DNA of 64,000 nt from JANPCX01 sp050916095 (GCA_050916095.1 CP050901.1:62001-126000), one strand, 5' to 3'. Positions 53,209 to 62,686 are shown, counted from the stretch's first letter. The notes: a model not told the origin generated them from the letters alone. Translations and numbers: made by a program.

Positions 53209-55082
53209 GTGCGCCCAGCATGGGCGCACTCCTGCGGGTGCAAGTCCCGCCACGAGCTGGTCACAGCGAGTGAAGTCAAGCGCAACTGCATGAGGGCGAC
53301 CGAGTGTGGGAAGGAAGCGTGGAGCATAAATCGCGAGCCGATGAACAAGAACCGCATAGAAGGCGCAGCCAAGCAAGGCGAGCGGGCATGAAACCGCGAA
53401 GCTTTTGTGACCAAGGCCTTGGTAGCGTAAATGCGGCGGTTGTGCGATGAAGGAGTGCGACCCTTACCTGGGGAGATCTCGCCTTGTTTCTGAAAGGAAG
53501 ACGGCATTGCCGGAGCGAGAAGTCAGCAAAGGTCGTAGTAGTGGATGCTGGGGCTGATGAGGCCGTAAGGCTGCCACGAAGGACCGAACGAGAGTGAGTG
53601 AACGGGACATGGGGATGCATAAGGCCATGCGTCAGATGCCGGCAGCGTCCGGGCGGGTGGGAGTAGCACGCGGTGAAGCCGCGTGTGAACCTACCAGCGA
53701 CGAAGCCTGCGGCCCGCCCCATGAGCACCCGGACACAGGGTCGGCAAAGCCCCAGGCAGGTACAGGCGGCTTGCTGGAGGCGGCGCTGACGAGACAGAAC
53801 CTGCAAGCAGCATGGAGGCGGGTCAAGGCCAACCAAGGCGCAGCCGGGGTCGATGGACTCGATAACGAGCAAACCGCCCAATGGATGCGCACACACTGGC
53901 TTGATACCCGCCAAGCACTGCTGGCGGGTAGGTACCGGCCCAGTCCGGTACGCAAAGTATTGATTCCCAAGCCCGATGGCGGCCAGCGCGAGCTGGGCAT
54001 CCCCACGGTGCTGGATCGACTGATCCAGCAAGCCTTACTACAAGTGCTGCAACCGCTGATCGATCCCACCTTCAGCGAACACAGCCACGGGTTTCGTCCT
54101 GGCAGGAGGGCCCACGATGCGGTCAAGGCTGCCCGGGGCTACGTCCAGTCGGGCAAGCGCGTGGTGGTGGACGTAGACCTGGCCAAGTTCTTCGACAGGG
54201 TCAACCACGACATCCTGATCGACAGGCTGCAAAGGCGCATCAAAGACGCTGGCGTGATCTGGCTGATTCGGGCGTACCTGAACGCAGGGATCATGGATGG
54301 AGGGGTGGTGATCCAGCGTCATCAGGGCACGCCGCAAGGCGGGCCACTGAGCCCATTGCTGGCCAACGTGCTGCTCGACGAGGTGGACAAAGCGCTGGAG
54401 GTGCGAGGCTACAGCTTCGCCCGCTATGCGGACGACTGCAACGTGTATGTGGGTAGCAAGAAGGCTGGGGAGCGCGTGATGGCCTATCTCAGGAAGCAAT
54501 ACACCCAACTCCAGCTTCAAATCAACGAAGCCAAGAGCGCGGTGGCCAGCGCCTTTGGGCGCAAATTCCTGGGGTATGAGCTGTGGGTTGCCAAAGGCAA
54601 AGAAGTCAAATGTGCTGTGGCGCACAAGGCCCGGGACGACTTCAAAGCCCGAATCCGGCAACTCACACGCCGCAATGGTGGGCGCAGCATGGCGCAAGTG
54701 GTGGAGAAACTGCGGCCCTACCTGTTGGGGTGGAAGGCTTACTTTGGGTTGGCGCAAACGCCGCGCGTCTGGCGAGAGCTGGATGAGTGGCTGCGTCACC
54801 GCTTGAGGGCCATCCAACTCAAGCAGTGGAACAAGCCCAAGGTCATCTACCGGGAACTCAAAGCACTGGGGGCGAAACAGAGCGTGGCAAAGCGGGTGGC
54901 AGGCAACAGCCGCTGCTGGTGGCGCAACAGCGACGGATTGCTCAAGACGGTGTTGACCGTTGCGTACTTCGACCGGCTGGAGGTACCCAGGCTGTCATGA
55001 CCTCAAACTCTCGAACCGCCTGGTGCGGACCCGCATGCCAGGTGGTGTGGCAGGGGTGCCTCCGATAATGGAGGCCCCCTAT
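53209..55082 (+). mobile_element. Group II intron, class C-like, 1874 bp
   Basis: It starts GTGCG (GTGCGCCCAGCATGGGCGCA) and ends with a domain V/VI region: GAACCGCCTGGTGCGG-ACCCGC-ATGCCAGGTGGTGTGG, then GGGGTGCCTCCGATAATGGA and final CCCCCTAT. Insertion right after a terminator and an encoded protein without HNH endonuclease fit bacterial class C introns. The exact borders are inferred from consensus ends. Confidence 0.88.
53594..55000 (+). CDS. ltrA: Group II intron-encoded reverse transcriptase/maturase
   Basis: A 468-codon frame from GTG 53594 (ATG 53609 is an equally good start). RT blocks: GVDGLDNEQTAQWMRTHW, LIPKPDGGQRELGIPTVLDR, DLAKFFDRVNHD, TPQGGPLSPLLANVLLDEVD, catalytic FARYADDCNVYV. 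The maturase (X) domain follows (LLGWKAYFGLAQTPRVWREL). No endonuclease domain, so mobility would depend on hairpin or replication-fork targets. All key RT residues are present, so it may be active. Confidence 0.95.
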   Translation: MSERDMGMHKAMRQMPAASGRVGVARGEAACEPTSDEACGPPHEHPDTGSAKPQAGTGGLLEAALTRQNLQAAWRRVKANQGAAGVDGLDNEQTAQWMRTHWLDTRQALLAGRYRPSPVRKVLIPKPDGGQRELGIPTVLDRLIQQALLQVLQPLIDPTFSEHSHGFRPGRRAHDAVKAARGYVQSGKRVVVDVDLAKFFDRVNHDILIDRLQRRIKDAGVIWLIRAYLNAGIMDGGVVIQRHQGTPQGGPLSPLLANVLLDEVDKALEVRGYSFARYADDCNVYVGSKKAGERVMAYLRKQYTQLQLQINEAKSAVASAFGRKFLGYELWVAKGKEVKCAVAHKARDDFKARIRQLTRRNGGRSMAQVVEKLRPYLLGWKAYFGLAQTPRVWRELDEWLRHRLRAIQLKQWNKPKVIYRELKALGAKQSVAKRVAGNSRCWWRNSDGLLKTVLTVAYFDRLEVPRLS

Positions 55083-55144
55083 GCCGATTGGCCGAGCAGA
55101 ATGTGCACTGCAGCATTCCCGTCCCGCATGTGGACATGAACATT

Positions 55145-55163
55145 GACCATTGGATACATGGTC
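55145..55163. promoter_or_regulatory. Inverted repeat before the TRAP transporter operon
   Basis: GACCA-N9-TGGTC (GACCATTGGATACATGGTC) lies 73 bases before the dctP ATG. Its centre TTGGATACA resembles operators of FadR-type GntR proteins, but no such gene is nearby. Confidence 0.35.
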
Positions 55164-55235
55164 CGCGCAGCCCTAGAGTCCGCCCCCATCGGTGCAAGCA
55201 GCACCGAGCTTTTAAACAGACTTTAGGAGACTTCC

Positions 55236-56204
55236 ATGCGCTTGAATCGTTTTTTCACCGCCCTGGCCCTGGCGGCCGCCGCTGCCACCACCATGGCCCA
55301 AACCACGTTTAAGCTGGGCCACCCCCAGTCCAGCACCTCGGCCTTCCACGTGGGTGCACAGGCCTTTGCCGATGAGTTTGCCAAGCTCACCAACAATCGA
55401 TACAAGATCGCCCTCTTTCCCTCTGGCTCCCTGGGCGGCGAGCGTGAAATGGTGGAAAGCGTGCAACTCGGCACCTTGGACTTGGTGGTCACGTCCACTG
55501 GCCCTGTGGGCAACTTTGTGCCCGAAACCCTGATCACCGACATTCCTTTCCTGTTTCGCGATTACGACCACGCCCGCAAAACCCTGGACGGCCAAATTGG
55601 TCAAGACCTGTTGTCCAAATTCCCCGGCAAAGGCATCGTCGCTCTCGCTTGGGCCGAGAACGGATTCCGTCACTTGACCAACAGCAAACGCGCGGTGAAC
55701 ACACCCGAGGACATGAAGGGCTTGAAACTGCGCACCATGGAAAACCCGGTGCACATGACGGCCTTCCGCGCCCTCGGCGCATCGCCTGCCCCGATGGCAT
55801 TCACCGAACTCTTCACCGCCTTGCAACAAGGGACCGTGGACGGTCAAGAAAACCCGATTCCTGTCATCACGTCGTCCAAGTTCGGCCAGGTGCAAAAAAA
55901 CCTGTCCCTCACAGGCCATGTGTACTCGCCAGCGCTGATTTTGGCTTCGATGCAAATGGTCAATGGCCTGTCCGCTGCTGACAAAAAGGCGCTGCAAGAC
56001 GCCGCGAAGTTTGGTGCCCAAGCCATGCGCAAGCGCGTCAATGAAGTAGAGAGCTCAGGCGTCTCTGAACTCAAAGCCATGGGTGTGAATGTGATCACCA
56101 ACGTGGACAAGTCGAAGTTCCAAACAGCCTTGGCCCCGGCTTACGTCGAATACGCAAAACGTTTTGGCGAGGCCAACATCCAGCGCATTCGCGACGTCAA
56201 GTAA
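55236..56204 (+). CDS. dctP: TRAP transporter substrate-binding protein DctP
   Basis: A 322-residue periplasmic binding protein; signal peptide ends TTMA near residue 21. LRTMENPVHMTAFRALGASP carries the Arg that binds the carboxylate, followed by MAFTELFTALQQGTVDGQEN, the family signature. It delivers an organic acid to DctQM. Neighbouring glycerate kinase and pyruvate kinase suggest glycerate or a related hydroxyacid. TAGGAG precedes the ATG. Confidence 0.94.
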   Translation: MRLNRFFTALALAAAAATTMAQTTFKLGHPQSSTSAFHVGAQAFADEFAKLTNNRYKIALFPSGSLGGEREMVESVQLGTLDLVVTSTGPVGNFVPETLITDIPFLFRDYDHARKTLDGQIGQDLLSKFPGKGIVALAWAENGFRHLTNSKRAVNTPEDMKGLKLRTMENPVHMTAFRALGASPAPMAFTELFTALQQGTVDGQENPIPVITSSKFGQVQKNLSLTGHVYSPALILASMQMVNGLSAADKKALQDAAKFGAQAMRKRVNEVESSGVSELKAMGVNVITNVDKSKFQTALAPAYVEYAKRFGEANIQRIRDVK

Positions 56205-56231
56205 CTCAACGCATTTGAATCGAGATTCACC

Positions 56232-56777
56232 ATGAGTTCTGCTGCCAGTGCCACAAAAGAAGCCACCAAACCCGCCCCCTCGGGCTGGGTGAACGCCCTG
56301 ATCGCTTTGGACAAACGCACCACCGGCTTTGCCATGAACACCGCTGTGGCGATGTTGGTCTTGGCTGTGTTTTGCGGCCTGTTTCAAGTGTTTGCCCGTT
56401 TCATCATGGACACACCCTCCGATTGGACCGAGGTGCTCACGCGCTTCGCGTTGATCTGGATGGTGTACATGGGTGCGGGTGTGGCGCTGCGCAACGGAGC
56501 CATGGTGTCGGTCGATTTGATGCACCGCAAACTGCCGCCGGTGTGGCGCAAGAAGTTGGAGTGGTTCATTGCCACGGTCACGTTGTCGATGCTGGGCGTG
56601 ATGATTTACTGGGGCGCATTCATTGCTTGGCGCATTCGTTTTCAGAATGTGGCTGGCCTGGAAATCTCCATCGCTTGGGCGTATTTGGCCATTCCCATCG
56701 GCGCGCTCTTTGCGGTGATCGCGGTCTTCGCCCACTTGTTTGATCCACTGCGCAACGAGTTGGACACCGCGCTTTGA
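56232..56777 (+). CDS. dctQ: TRAP transporter small permease DctQ
   Basis: A 181-residue four-helix membrane subunit. VFARFIMDTPSDWTEVLTRF and WMVYMGAGVALRNGAMVSVD are typical of DctQ. It lies 27 bases after dctP and pairs with DctM. The first 30 residues are a cytosolic tail. Confidence 0.92.
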   Translation: MSSAASATKEATKPAPSGWVNALIALDKRTTGFAMNTAVAMLVLAVFCGLFQVFARFIMDTPSDWTEVLTRFALIWMVYMGAGVALRNGAMVSVDLMHRKLPPVWRKKLEWFIATVTLSMLGVMIYWGAFIAWRIRFQNVAGLEISIAWAYLAIPIGALFAVIAVFAHLFDPLRNELDTAL

Positions 56778-56873
56778 TCTGCCGCCAGCGCAGCCTGCGC
56801 TGGCTCTCGAATTCAGCTTCTGCCTCGGGGGTCTTGAGAACCCTGGGCGGAGCACATCTCTAAAGGAAAAATC

Positions 56874-58160
56874 ATGGGCTCCATGATGTTGACCGCGATG
56901 CTGGTGCTTTTTGCATGCAGCGTGCCCGTCGCCATTGCCATTGGTCTGGCCAGTGTGGTTGCCGTGGGCACCACCCCCAACTTATCCATGGTCGTCATCC
57001 CGCAGCAGCTGTTTATCTCGATTGATAAATACCCGCTGGCGGCCATTCCCTTCTTCATTCTGGCCGGTAACCTGATGGAAACCGGCGGCATCTCGCGCCG
57101 TTTGGTGGACTTTGCCAAGTCCATCGTCGGCGGCATTCAAGGCGGATTGCCCATGACTTGCGTGCTGACCTGCATGATCTTCGCGGCGGTGTCGGGCTCG
57201 TCGGTGGCCACCACCTTTGCGATTGGCGCCATCTTGATTCCCGCCATGGTCAAACACGGCTATCCCACCCCAGTGGCCGCTTCCATTCAAGCCTCATCGG
57301 CTGAACTCGGCGTGATCATTCCGCCGTCGATCCCGATGATTTTGTATGGCGTGTCGGCCGAGGTGTCGATTGGTGAGCTCTTCATTGCCGGTTTTGGCCC
57401 TGGCCTTTTGATCTCGGGCGCGTTGCTGCTGTTTGTTTACATCTACTGCAAGTTCAAAGGCCTCGGTAAAAACGACGGTGACGGCCGCTTGGGTTTTGTC
57501 GATGCGACACAAAAAGCGACGCTGGCTTTGCTGATGCCCGTCATCATCCTGGGCGGCATTTACGGCGGCATCTTCACGCCGACCGAAGCCTCGGTGGTGG
57601 CAGTGGGTTATGCCTTGGTGGTGGGGTTGTTCATTTACCGCGAGATGAACCTGTCCACTGTCTTGGCCGCCTTCAAGAAGTCGGTGATCTCCTCTGCGGT
57701 GATCATGTTCATCATCGCTTGCGCTGGCCTCTTTTCCTTCCTCATCAGCCGTGCGGGCATTCCTGATGCGCTCGGTGCTTGGTTGGCTGAGGTGCTGCAA
57801 ACCCCGACTTGGTTCTTGTTGGGTGTGAACGTGGCACTGTTCATCATTGGCATGTTCATTGAGACCTCGGCTTCCATCATCATCCTGGCTCCGATCTTGG
57901 TGCCGATTGCGATTCACTTCGGCATTGACCCGGTGCACTTCGGCATGATCATGGTGGTGAACCTGGCCCTCGGGATGATCACGCCGCCCTTTGGGGTGAA
58001 CCTGTTCGCGGCTTGCGCAGTGGCCAAGATATCGCTGGACCGCATGATCGCCTCGCTGCTTCCCTTTGTGGGTGTGATCATCTTCTGCCTGATGCTTATC
58101 ACCTACTTCCCGCCGATCTCGCTCTTCCTGCGCGACATGGTTTACGGAATACCGAAGTGA
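56874..58160 (+). CDS. dctM: TRAP transporter large permease DctM
   Basis: A 428-residue membrane protein with about 12 helices that carries the sodium-coupled transport path. Signatures: PLAAIPFFILAGNLMETGGI, FAAVSGSSVATTFAIG, PPSIPMILYGVSAEVSIGEL, NLALGMITPPFGVNLFAACA. AAAGGAAAA precedes the ATG. A dispersed repeat follows the stop and may end or stabilise the dctPQM transcript. Confidence 0.95.
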   Translation: MGSMMLTAMLVLFACSVPVAIAIGLASVVAVGTTPNLSMVVIPQQLFISIDKYPLAAIPFFILAGNLMETGGISRRLVDFAKSIVGGIQGGLPMTCVLTCMIFAAVSGSSVATTFAIGAILIPAMVKHGYPTPVAASIQASSAELGVIIPPSIPMILYGVSAEVSIGELFIAGFGPGLLISGALLLFVYIYCKFKGLGKNDGDGRLGFVDATQKATLALLMPVIILGGIYGGIFTPTEASVVAVGYALVVGLFIYREMNLSTVLAAFKKSVISSAVIMFIIACAGLFSFLISRAGIPDALGAWLAEVLQTPTWFLLGVNVALFIIGMFIETSASIIILAPILVPIAIHFGIDPVHFGMIMVVNLALGMITPPFGVNLFAACAVAKISLDRMIASLLPFVGVIIFCLMLITYFPPISLFLRDMVYGIPK

Positions 58161-58169
58161 GACTATTGC

Positions 58170-58314
58170 TCCGGCCCGATGAAGTATCAACCGTTCGCCC
58201 TGACCCTTCGACAGGGCTCAGGACTAAAGGCCCTGTCGAAGGGTAGCGCGTGAAACCTGGGCTTCGACAGGCTCAACCCGAACGGAAGTTGATACTTCAC
58301 AGGGCCGGATCAAT
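58170..58314. repeat. Dispersed palindromic repeat with compound arms
   Basis: Outer arms GGCCCGATGAAGTATCAAC and GTTGATACTTCACAGGGCC pair; inner CCGTTCGCCCTGACCCTTCG and AGGCTCAACCCGAACGG pair; a third hairpin CCCTTCGACAGGG lies inside. Sits between dctM and gckA and ends GGATCAATAG. Confidence 0.82.
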
Positions 58315-58355
58315 AGCCACCCCTGACAAATTGAACTTGCACTGGGAGTGATGTC

Positions 58356-59633
58356 ATGAGTGCCTTGCCCAAAGCCGATCCCATGGAGATGGCGCCACAC
58401 GTCTTGTTGCGGTCTTTATTTGACATAGCGTTGACCGCTGTGGATCCCCTGCACTGCGTGCCAGCGTTTTTGCCACCGCGTCCCAAGGGTCGTACCTTGG
58501 TTCTGGGCGCGGGCAAAGCCTCGGCCCGCATGGCCCGTGCCGTGGAGGCGGCGTGGGACGGGCCGTTGTCGGGGTTGGTGGTCACGCGTTATGGCCACGG
58601 GGAACGCTGCGAGCGCATCAAGATTGTGGAGTCTGGCCACCCCGTGCCCGATGAAGCCGGTGCGGTCGCCGCCGAACAAATGCTCGCCATGGCCCGTGAA
58701 ATGGGACCCGACGATCTGGTGTTGGCTTTGGTGTCGGGCGGTGGCTCGTCCCTGATCACCTTGCCTGCCGAAGGTTTGTCGATGACGGAGCTGCGCGCCG
58801 TGAACGTGGCTTTGCTGCGCAGCGGTGCCCACATCAGCGACATGAACATGGTGCGCCGCCACCTGTCGCGCATCAAAGGCGGCCGTTTGGCGCAGGCTTG
58901 CGGTGCGGCAGCGGTGCACACCTTGGTGGTCTCTGATGTGCCGGGCGACGACCCTGCGGTGGTGGCATCTGGCCCGACGTTGGCTGACCACAGCAGCCCC
59001 TTGGAGGCGTTGGCGGTGTTGCAGCGACACCGGATTGAAGTGTCGTCCGCTGTGCTGGAGGTGCTGCGCCGCCCCCCTGTCACGCAACAACGCACCGACG
59101 GGCCGCGTCAGGTGCAAGTCATTGCCACGGCCGAGTTGGCGCTGAATGCGGCGGCGCTTGAGGCGCAGCGCCAAGGTTTGGCCGTGATCAACCTGGGCGG
59201 CGCGGTGGAAGGTGAATCGCGCGAGGTTGCCGCCGCACAAGCCGCGATGGCCAAGGGCTTGCGAGAAGCCAGTGCCCCTGGTGGGCGACCGAGACTCATG
59301 ATTTCTGGCGGCGAGACCACCGTCACCGTCAAAGGCCATGGCCGAGGCGGGCGCAACAGCGAATTTTTGTTGTCGCTGGCGCTGGCCTTGCAAGGGCAAG
59401 ACGGCATACATGCCATTGCCTGCGATACCGACGGCATCGACGGCGTGGAAGACAACGCCGGTGGCCTCATCGACCCCAACTCTTTGCGCCGCGCAGGCAA
59501 GCTGGGGCTCAACCCCCAGGCCTTGCTCGACGACAACGATGCCTATGCCTTTCTTTCCGCCCTGGGTGACCTCATCACCACGGGCCCTACCCGCACGAAT
59601 GTCAACGACTTCCGCGCTTTGCTCATCACCTGA
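58356..59633 (+). CDS. gckA: Glycerate 2-kinase (GckA/TtuD, MOFRL family)
   Basis: A 425-residue kinase that phosphorylates D-glycerate to 2-phosphoglycerate. The N-terminal DUF4147 domain has LVLGAGKASARMA and LALVSGGGSSLITLP; the C-terminal MOFRL domain has SGGETTVTVKGHGRGGRNSE (20) and ACDTDGIDGVEDNAGG. Older records call this protein hydroxypyruvate reductase TtuD. It is followed 9 bases later by pyruvate kinase, as in tartrate operons (ttuD-ttuE). GGGAG precedes the ATG. Confidence 0.93.
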   Translation: MSALPKADPMEMAPHVLLRSLFDIALTAVDPLHCVPAFLPPRPKGRTLVLGAGKASARMARAVEAAWDGPLSGLVVTRYGHGERCERIKIVESGHPVPDEAGAVAAEQMLAMAREMGPDDLVLALVSGGGSSLITLPAEGLSMTELRAVNVALLRSGAHISDMNMVRRHLSRIKGGRLAQACGAAAVHTLVVSDVPGDDPAVVASGPTLADHSSPLEALAVLQRHRIEVSSAVLEVLRRPPVTQQRTDGPRQVQVIATAELALNAAALEAQRQGLAVINLGGAVEGESREVAAAQAAMAKGLREASAPGGRPRLMISGGETTVTVKGHGRGGRNSEFLLSLALALQGQDGIHAIACDTDGIDGVEDNAGGLIDPNSLRRAGKLGLNPQALLDDNDAYAFLSALGDLITTGPTRTNVNDFRALLIT

Positions 59634-59642
59634 GGTGACCCC

Positions 59643-61202
59643 ATGCTGACCCTTCACGCTGCTGTGCCGCCATTGAAAGACATAACTCAACGCCAGCCAC
59701 CGCGTCCCTGGCGTGGCACCAAAATTGTGGCCACCCTGGGCCCCGCGAGCCACGGCCTGGCCGATGTGGTGGCCTTGGCCCGCGCTGGTGTGGACGTGTT
59801 CCGCCTCAATTTCAGCCACGGCAGCCATGCCGACCACCAGCAGCGCCTGTCCTGGGTGCGCGACGCCGAAAAAGAAGCGGGCCGACCACTGGGTGCTTTA
59901 CTCGACTTGCAAGGCCCGAAGTTGCGTGTGGGTCGATTGGCCGCACCGATTGAACTGCAAGAAGGCAGCGAACTTGATTTGGTCTTCGGTACCCAACAAG
60001 CCAATGCCACCGATCCGGTGCCGGTGCCGCATGAAGAAGTGATTCGCTCGCTGGCTGTGGGCCATCAACTCTTGGTGGACGACGGCAAACTGCGTTTCAC
60101 GGTGCTTGCCACCACAGGCGAACAAGCGGCCACCCGCGTTCGGGTGCGCAGCGAGGTGGCAGGCCGCTTGCAAGAGCGCAAAGGGCTGAACCTGCCCGAC
60201 ACCGTGTTGCCCATGCCCGCACTCACGCCGAAAGACCTGGAAGACCTGGCCTTCGGTTTGGCCCTGGGGGTCGATTGGGTTGCCTTGAGTTTTGTGCAAA
60301 CTGCCGCCGATGTGCTGCAACTGCGCGAGCTGGTGCAAGGCCGCGCCGGACTCATCTCCAAAATTGAAAAGCCCTCGGCGGTGGAGCACCTGGAAGCGAT
60401 TCTGGAAGCGTCAGACGCGGTGATGATTGCGCGTGGCGACCTGGGCGTGGAGTTGCCACCCGAGGACGTGCCCGGTGTGCAGCGCCGCATCGCACAACTG
60501 GCGCGCGAGATGGGCAAACCCGTCATCGTCGCCACACAAATGCTCGAATCCATGATTGAAAGCCCGTCGCCCACACGGGCCGAAGCGTCCGACGTGGCCA
60601 CCGCCGTTTACGACGGCGTGGACGCGGTGATGCTGTCGGCCGAATCGGCCTCGGGCCGGTATCCCATTGAAGCGGTGAGCATGATGGCCCGCATCATTGA
60701 GCGGGTTGAAAGCGACCCCCGCCAACAGCGCCTGATGGCCTCCGTGACGGCCCGCACCCAAGCCAACGCCACCGATGCGATTGGCGCGGCCGTTCGAGTC
60801 GTCGCACAAACCGTGCCCTTGTCGGCCACCGTGACCTACACCTCGTCGGGCGCAAGTGCTTTGCGCGTCGCCCATGAGCGGCCACGCACGCCCTTGATCG
60901 GACTCACACCCAACGCCAGCACCGCTCGCCGATTGGCTTTGGTATGGGGCGTGCGACCCGTGGTGTCGCGTGATGCGGCTGATGTCGATGACATGGTGGC
61001 ATTGGCCACCAACGCGGTGAGCAAACTCTGCCCCGACACACCCGACCGCGCCATCGCCATCGTGGCTGGCATGCCCTTTGGCACACCAGGGGCCACCAAC
61101 ATGCTGCGCATCGTGACACCGCTGGTGGCGCAGGAGTCGGTTGCCAATCCGTCCGAGGTGCTGCGCAGGGTCTACGTCGAGCGGCGCGACGACGCGAGAT
61201 AA
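59643..61202 (+). CDS. pyk: Pyruvate kinase
   Basis: A 519-residue glycolytic enzyme making pyruvate and ATP from phosphoenolpyruvate. GTKIVATLGPASHG and FRLNFSHGSHADH open the barrel; the active-site loop ISKIEKPSAVEHLEAIL, MIARGDLGVELP and TQMLESMIESPSPTRAEASD follow. The N-terminus has about 24 extra residues. Placed after gckA it would complete the path glycerate, 2-phosphoglycerate, PEP, pyruvate, with enolase supplied elsewhere. GAGGTGA precedes the ATG. Confidence 0.96.
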   Translation: MLTLHAAVPPLKDITQRQPPRPWRGTKIVATLGPASHGLADVVALARAGVDVFRLNFSHGSHADHQQRLSWVRDAEKEAGRPLGALLDLQGPKLRVGRLAAPIELQEGSELDLVFGTQQANATDPVPVPHEEVIRSLAVGHQLLVDDGKLRFTVLATTGEQAATRVRVRSEVAGRLQERKGLNLPDTVLPMPALTPKDLEDLAFGLALGVDWVALSFVQTAADVLQLRELVQGRAGLISKIEKPSAVEHLEAILEASDAVMIARGDLGVELPPEDVPGVQRRIAQLAREMGKPVIVATQMLESMIESPSPTRAEASDVATAVYDGVDAVMLSAESASGRYPIEAVSMMARIIERVESDPRQQRLMASVTARTQANATDAIGAAVRVVAQTVPLSATVTYTSSGASALRVAHERPRTPLIGLTPNASTARRLALVWGVRPVVSRDAADVDDMVALATNAVSKLCPDTPDRAIAIVAGMPFGTPGATNMLRIVTPLVAQESVANPSEVLRRVYVERRDDAR

Positions 61203-61379
61203 ATCGGGGCGCGCTGGGCTTGCACTGGGAAAGCATCGTGCGGCGCATGACGCATGAAACAACCAACCACACAACCGGGGAAGCCACAAACACGGGCCTC
61301 GCTCACACACTATTGAGCCCCCCGACGGGGATGAGAAAACTTGGGCGCGGCCCAGCGTTTTCTTTCGAGCTTTGCAAAA

Positions 61380-61497
61380 TCACGACAATACACACCGTCC
61401 GGGCTGAGGTAGTCGAAGCCTGCGCGCGCCTCGGTCAAGCACTTCGACAAGGTCAGTGCGAACGGGTTCGTATTTGTCATGCTTTGTGAAAACATCA
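61380..61497. repeat. Dispersed palindromic repeat, diverged
   Basis: CCGTCCGGGCTGAGGTAGTC and CAAGGTCAGTGCGAACGG pair; outer CACGACAATAC and GTATTTGTCATG arms are weaker; ends near CATCAATAAG. The remaining part of the 61203-61516 gap shows no gene. Confidence 0.65.
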
Positions 61498-61516
61498 ATA
61501 AGTCGGGAGACAAGCC

Positions 61517-62686
61517 ATGAAGACATTCCAATCGCTGTGGAGTCGCCGCCATCTGTTGGGCGGCCTCGCTGGTTGCGTTTTGGCACCTTGCACCAAAGGC
61601 AGTTTCGCTGCGGGCAAGGAGCTCGTGGTGGGCCAAGTGGCGTCGCTATCAGGCAGCAACGGAGCAGATTTGGGGCAGGGCCTCAAAGCCGGTGTCGAGG
61701 CGTGTTTTCTAGCGGTCAATAGCAGCGGAGGCATTCGCGGCCAAGCGCTGCGTTTGGTCAGCAAGGACGACCGTTACCTGCCCGAGGAGACAGTCAAACT
61801 CACGCAAGAGTTGATCGCACAGGATCGGCCTGTCGCTTTGATTGCCTACCGCGGCACCGCCAATACGCTCGCCTTGATCAAGTCCGAGGTGCTGGTCAAA
61901 CAAGGCATCACCTTGGTGGGCACCCTCACAGGCGCCAAAGAAGTTCAAGGGGCTGCCGGCGTGCTGAACTTGCGCACCTCGTATGAACGTGAGCTCTCAG
62001 AGCTGGTCGGTCAAGTGCAGCGCATGGCGCTGGACAGCATTGCCGTGCTCTATGTGGACGACGCTTTTGGTCGCACGGGCCTGGCGGCCATTGAACAAGC
62101 GGCAACGTCCAGTGGCAGCAAACTTCTGGCCAAAGTACCCTATGACAAAACACCAACCAAGGTGGATGCTTCGTTGAACGACGCTGCCAAACAACTCGCT
62201 GCGGCAGGTGCGAAAGCGGTGATCCTCGTGGCGGTGGGTGATCCGGTGTATGCCTTCATCACGGCCTTTCGCCCCCTCAACACGGCCAGCCGCGTGTTTT
62301 GCATGTCGGTGGTTGACCCGGCTGCCGTGGTGAAACGCTGCGGTGTGGAAGTTGCTCGGGGCATTGGGTTTTCTCAGGTTTATCCCTTCCCCTATTCGGA
62401 AAAATACAACTTGGTGCGCGACTACCGCCGTGCCTTGGCGAAACTGCCGAACGCGCCCGAACCCAATTACTTCAGCTTGGAAGGTTATGTGTATGCGCGG
62501 GTTTTGGTTGAAGCACTTAAACGTGCGCCCGACTCGCCGAGTGATGTGCAAGTGAGCAACGCACTGATCAACCTGCCCGCCATGGACCTCGGAGGCTTGC
62601 GGATGCAAATTGATCCACGCACCCGCAATGGCATGCGTCACACCGACCTGACGGTGCTCACCCGTGAAGGTAAGCTGGTCGGCTAG
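61517..62686 (+). CDS. ABC transporter substrate-binding protein, branched-chain amino-acid type
   Basis: A 389-residue periplasmic binding protein (Peripla_BP_6/LivJ-like). The N-terminus WSRRHLLGGLAGCVLAPC has twin arginines and may be a Tat signal. The domain begins LVVGQVASLSGSNGADLGQG and includes AVLYVDDAFGRTGLAAIEQA. No ABC permease or ATPase is adjacent, so it may work with a distant system or as a sensor partner. The ATG has GGGAG upstream. The TAG stop lies within the CTAG border of an inverted-repeat element. Confidence 0.88.
   Translation: MKTFQSLWSRRHLLGGLAGCVLAPCTKGSFAAGKELVVGQVASLSGSNGADLGQGLKAGVEACFLAVNSSGGIRGQALRLVSKDDRYLPEETVKLTQELIAQDRPVALIAYRGTANTLALIKSEVLVKQGITLVGTLTGAKEVQGAAGVLNLRTSYERELSELVGQVQRMALDSIAVLYVDDAFGRTGLAAIEQAATSSGSKLLAKVPYDKTPTKVDASLNDAAKQLAAAGAKAVILVAVGDPVYAFITAFRPLNTASRVFCMSVVDPAAVVKRCGVEVARGIGFSQVYPFPYSEKYNLVRDYRRALAKLPNAPEPNYFSLEGYVYARVLVEALKRAPDSPSDVQVSNALINLPAMDLGGLRMQIDPRTRNGMRHTDLTVLTREGKLVG

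Noticed and set aside
58416..59837. Long open frame (473 codons) opposite gckA
   Set aside because: Same reason: antisense of a clear enzyme gene, His/Arg/Gln-rich nonsense product.
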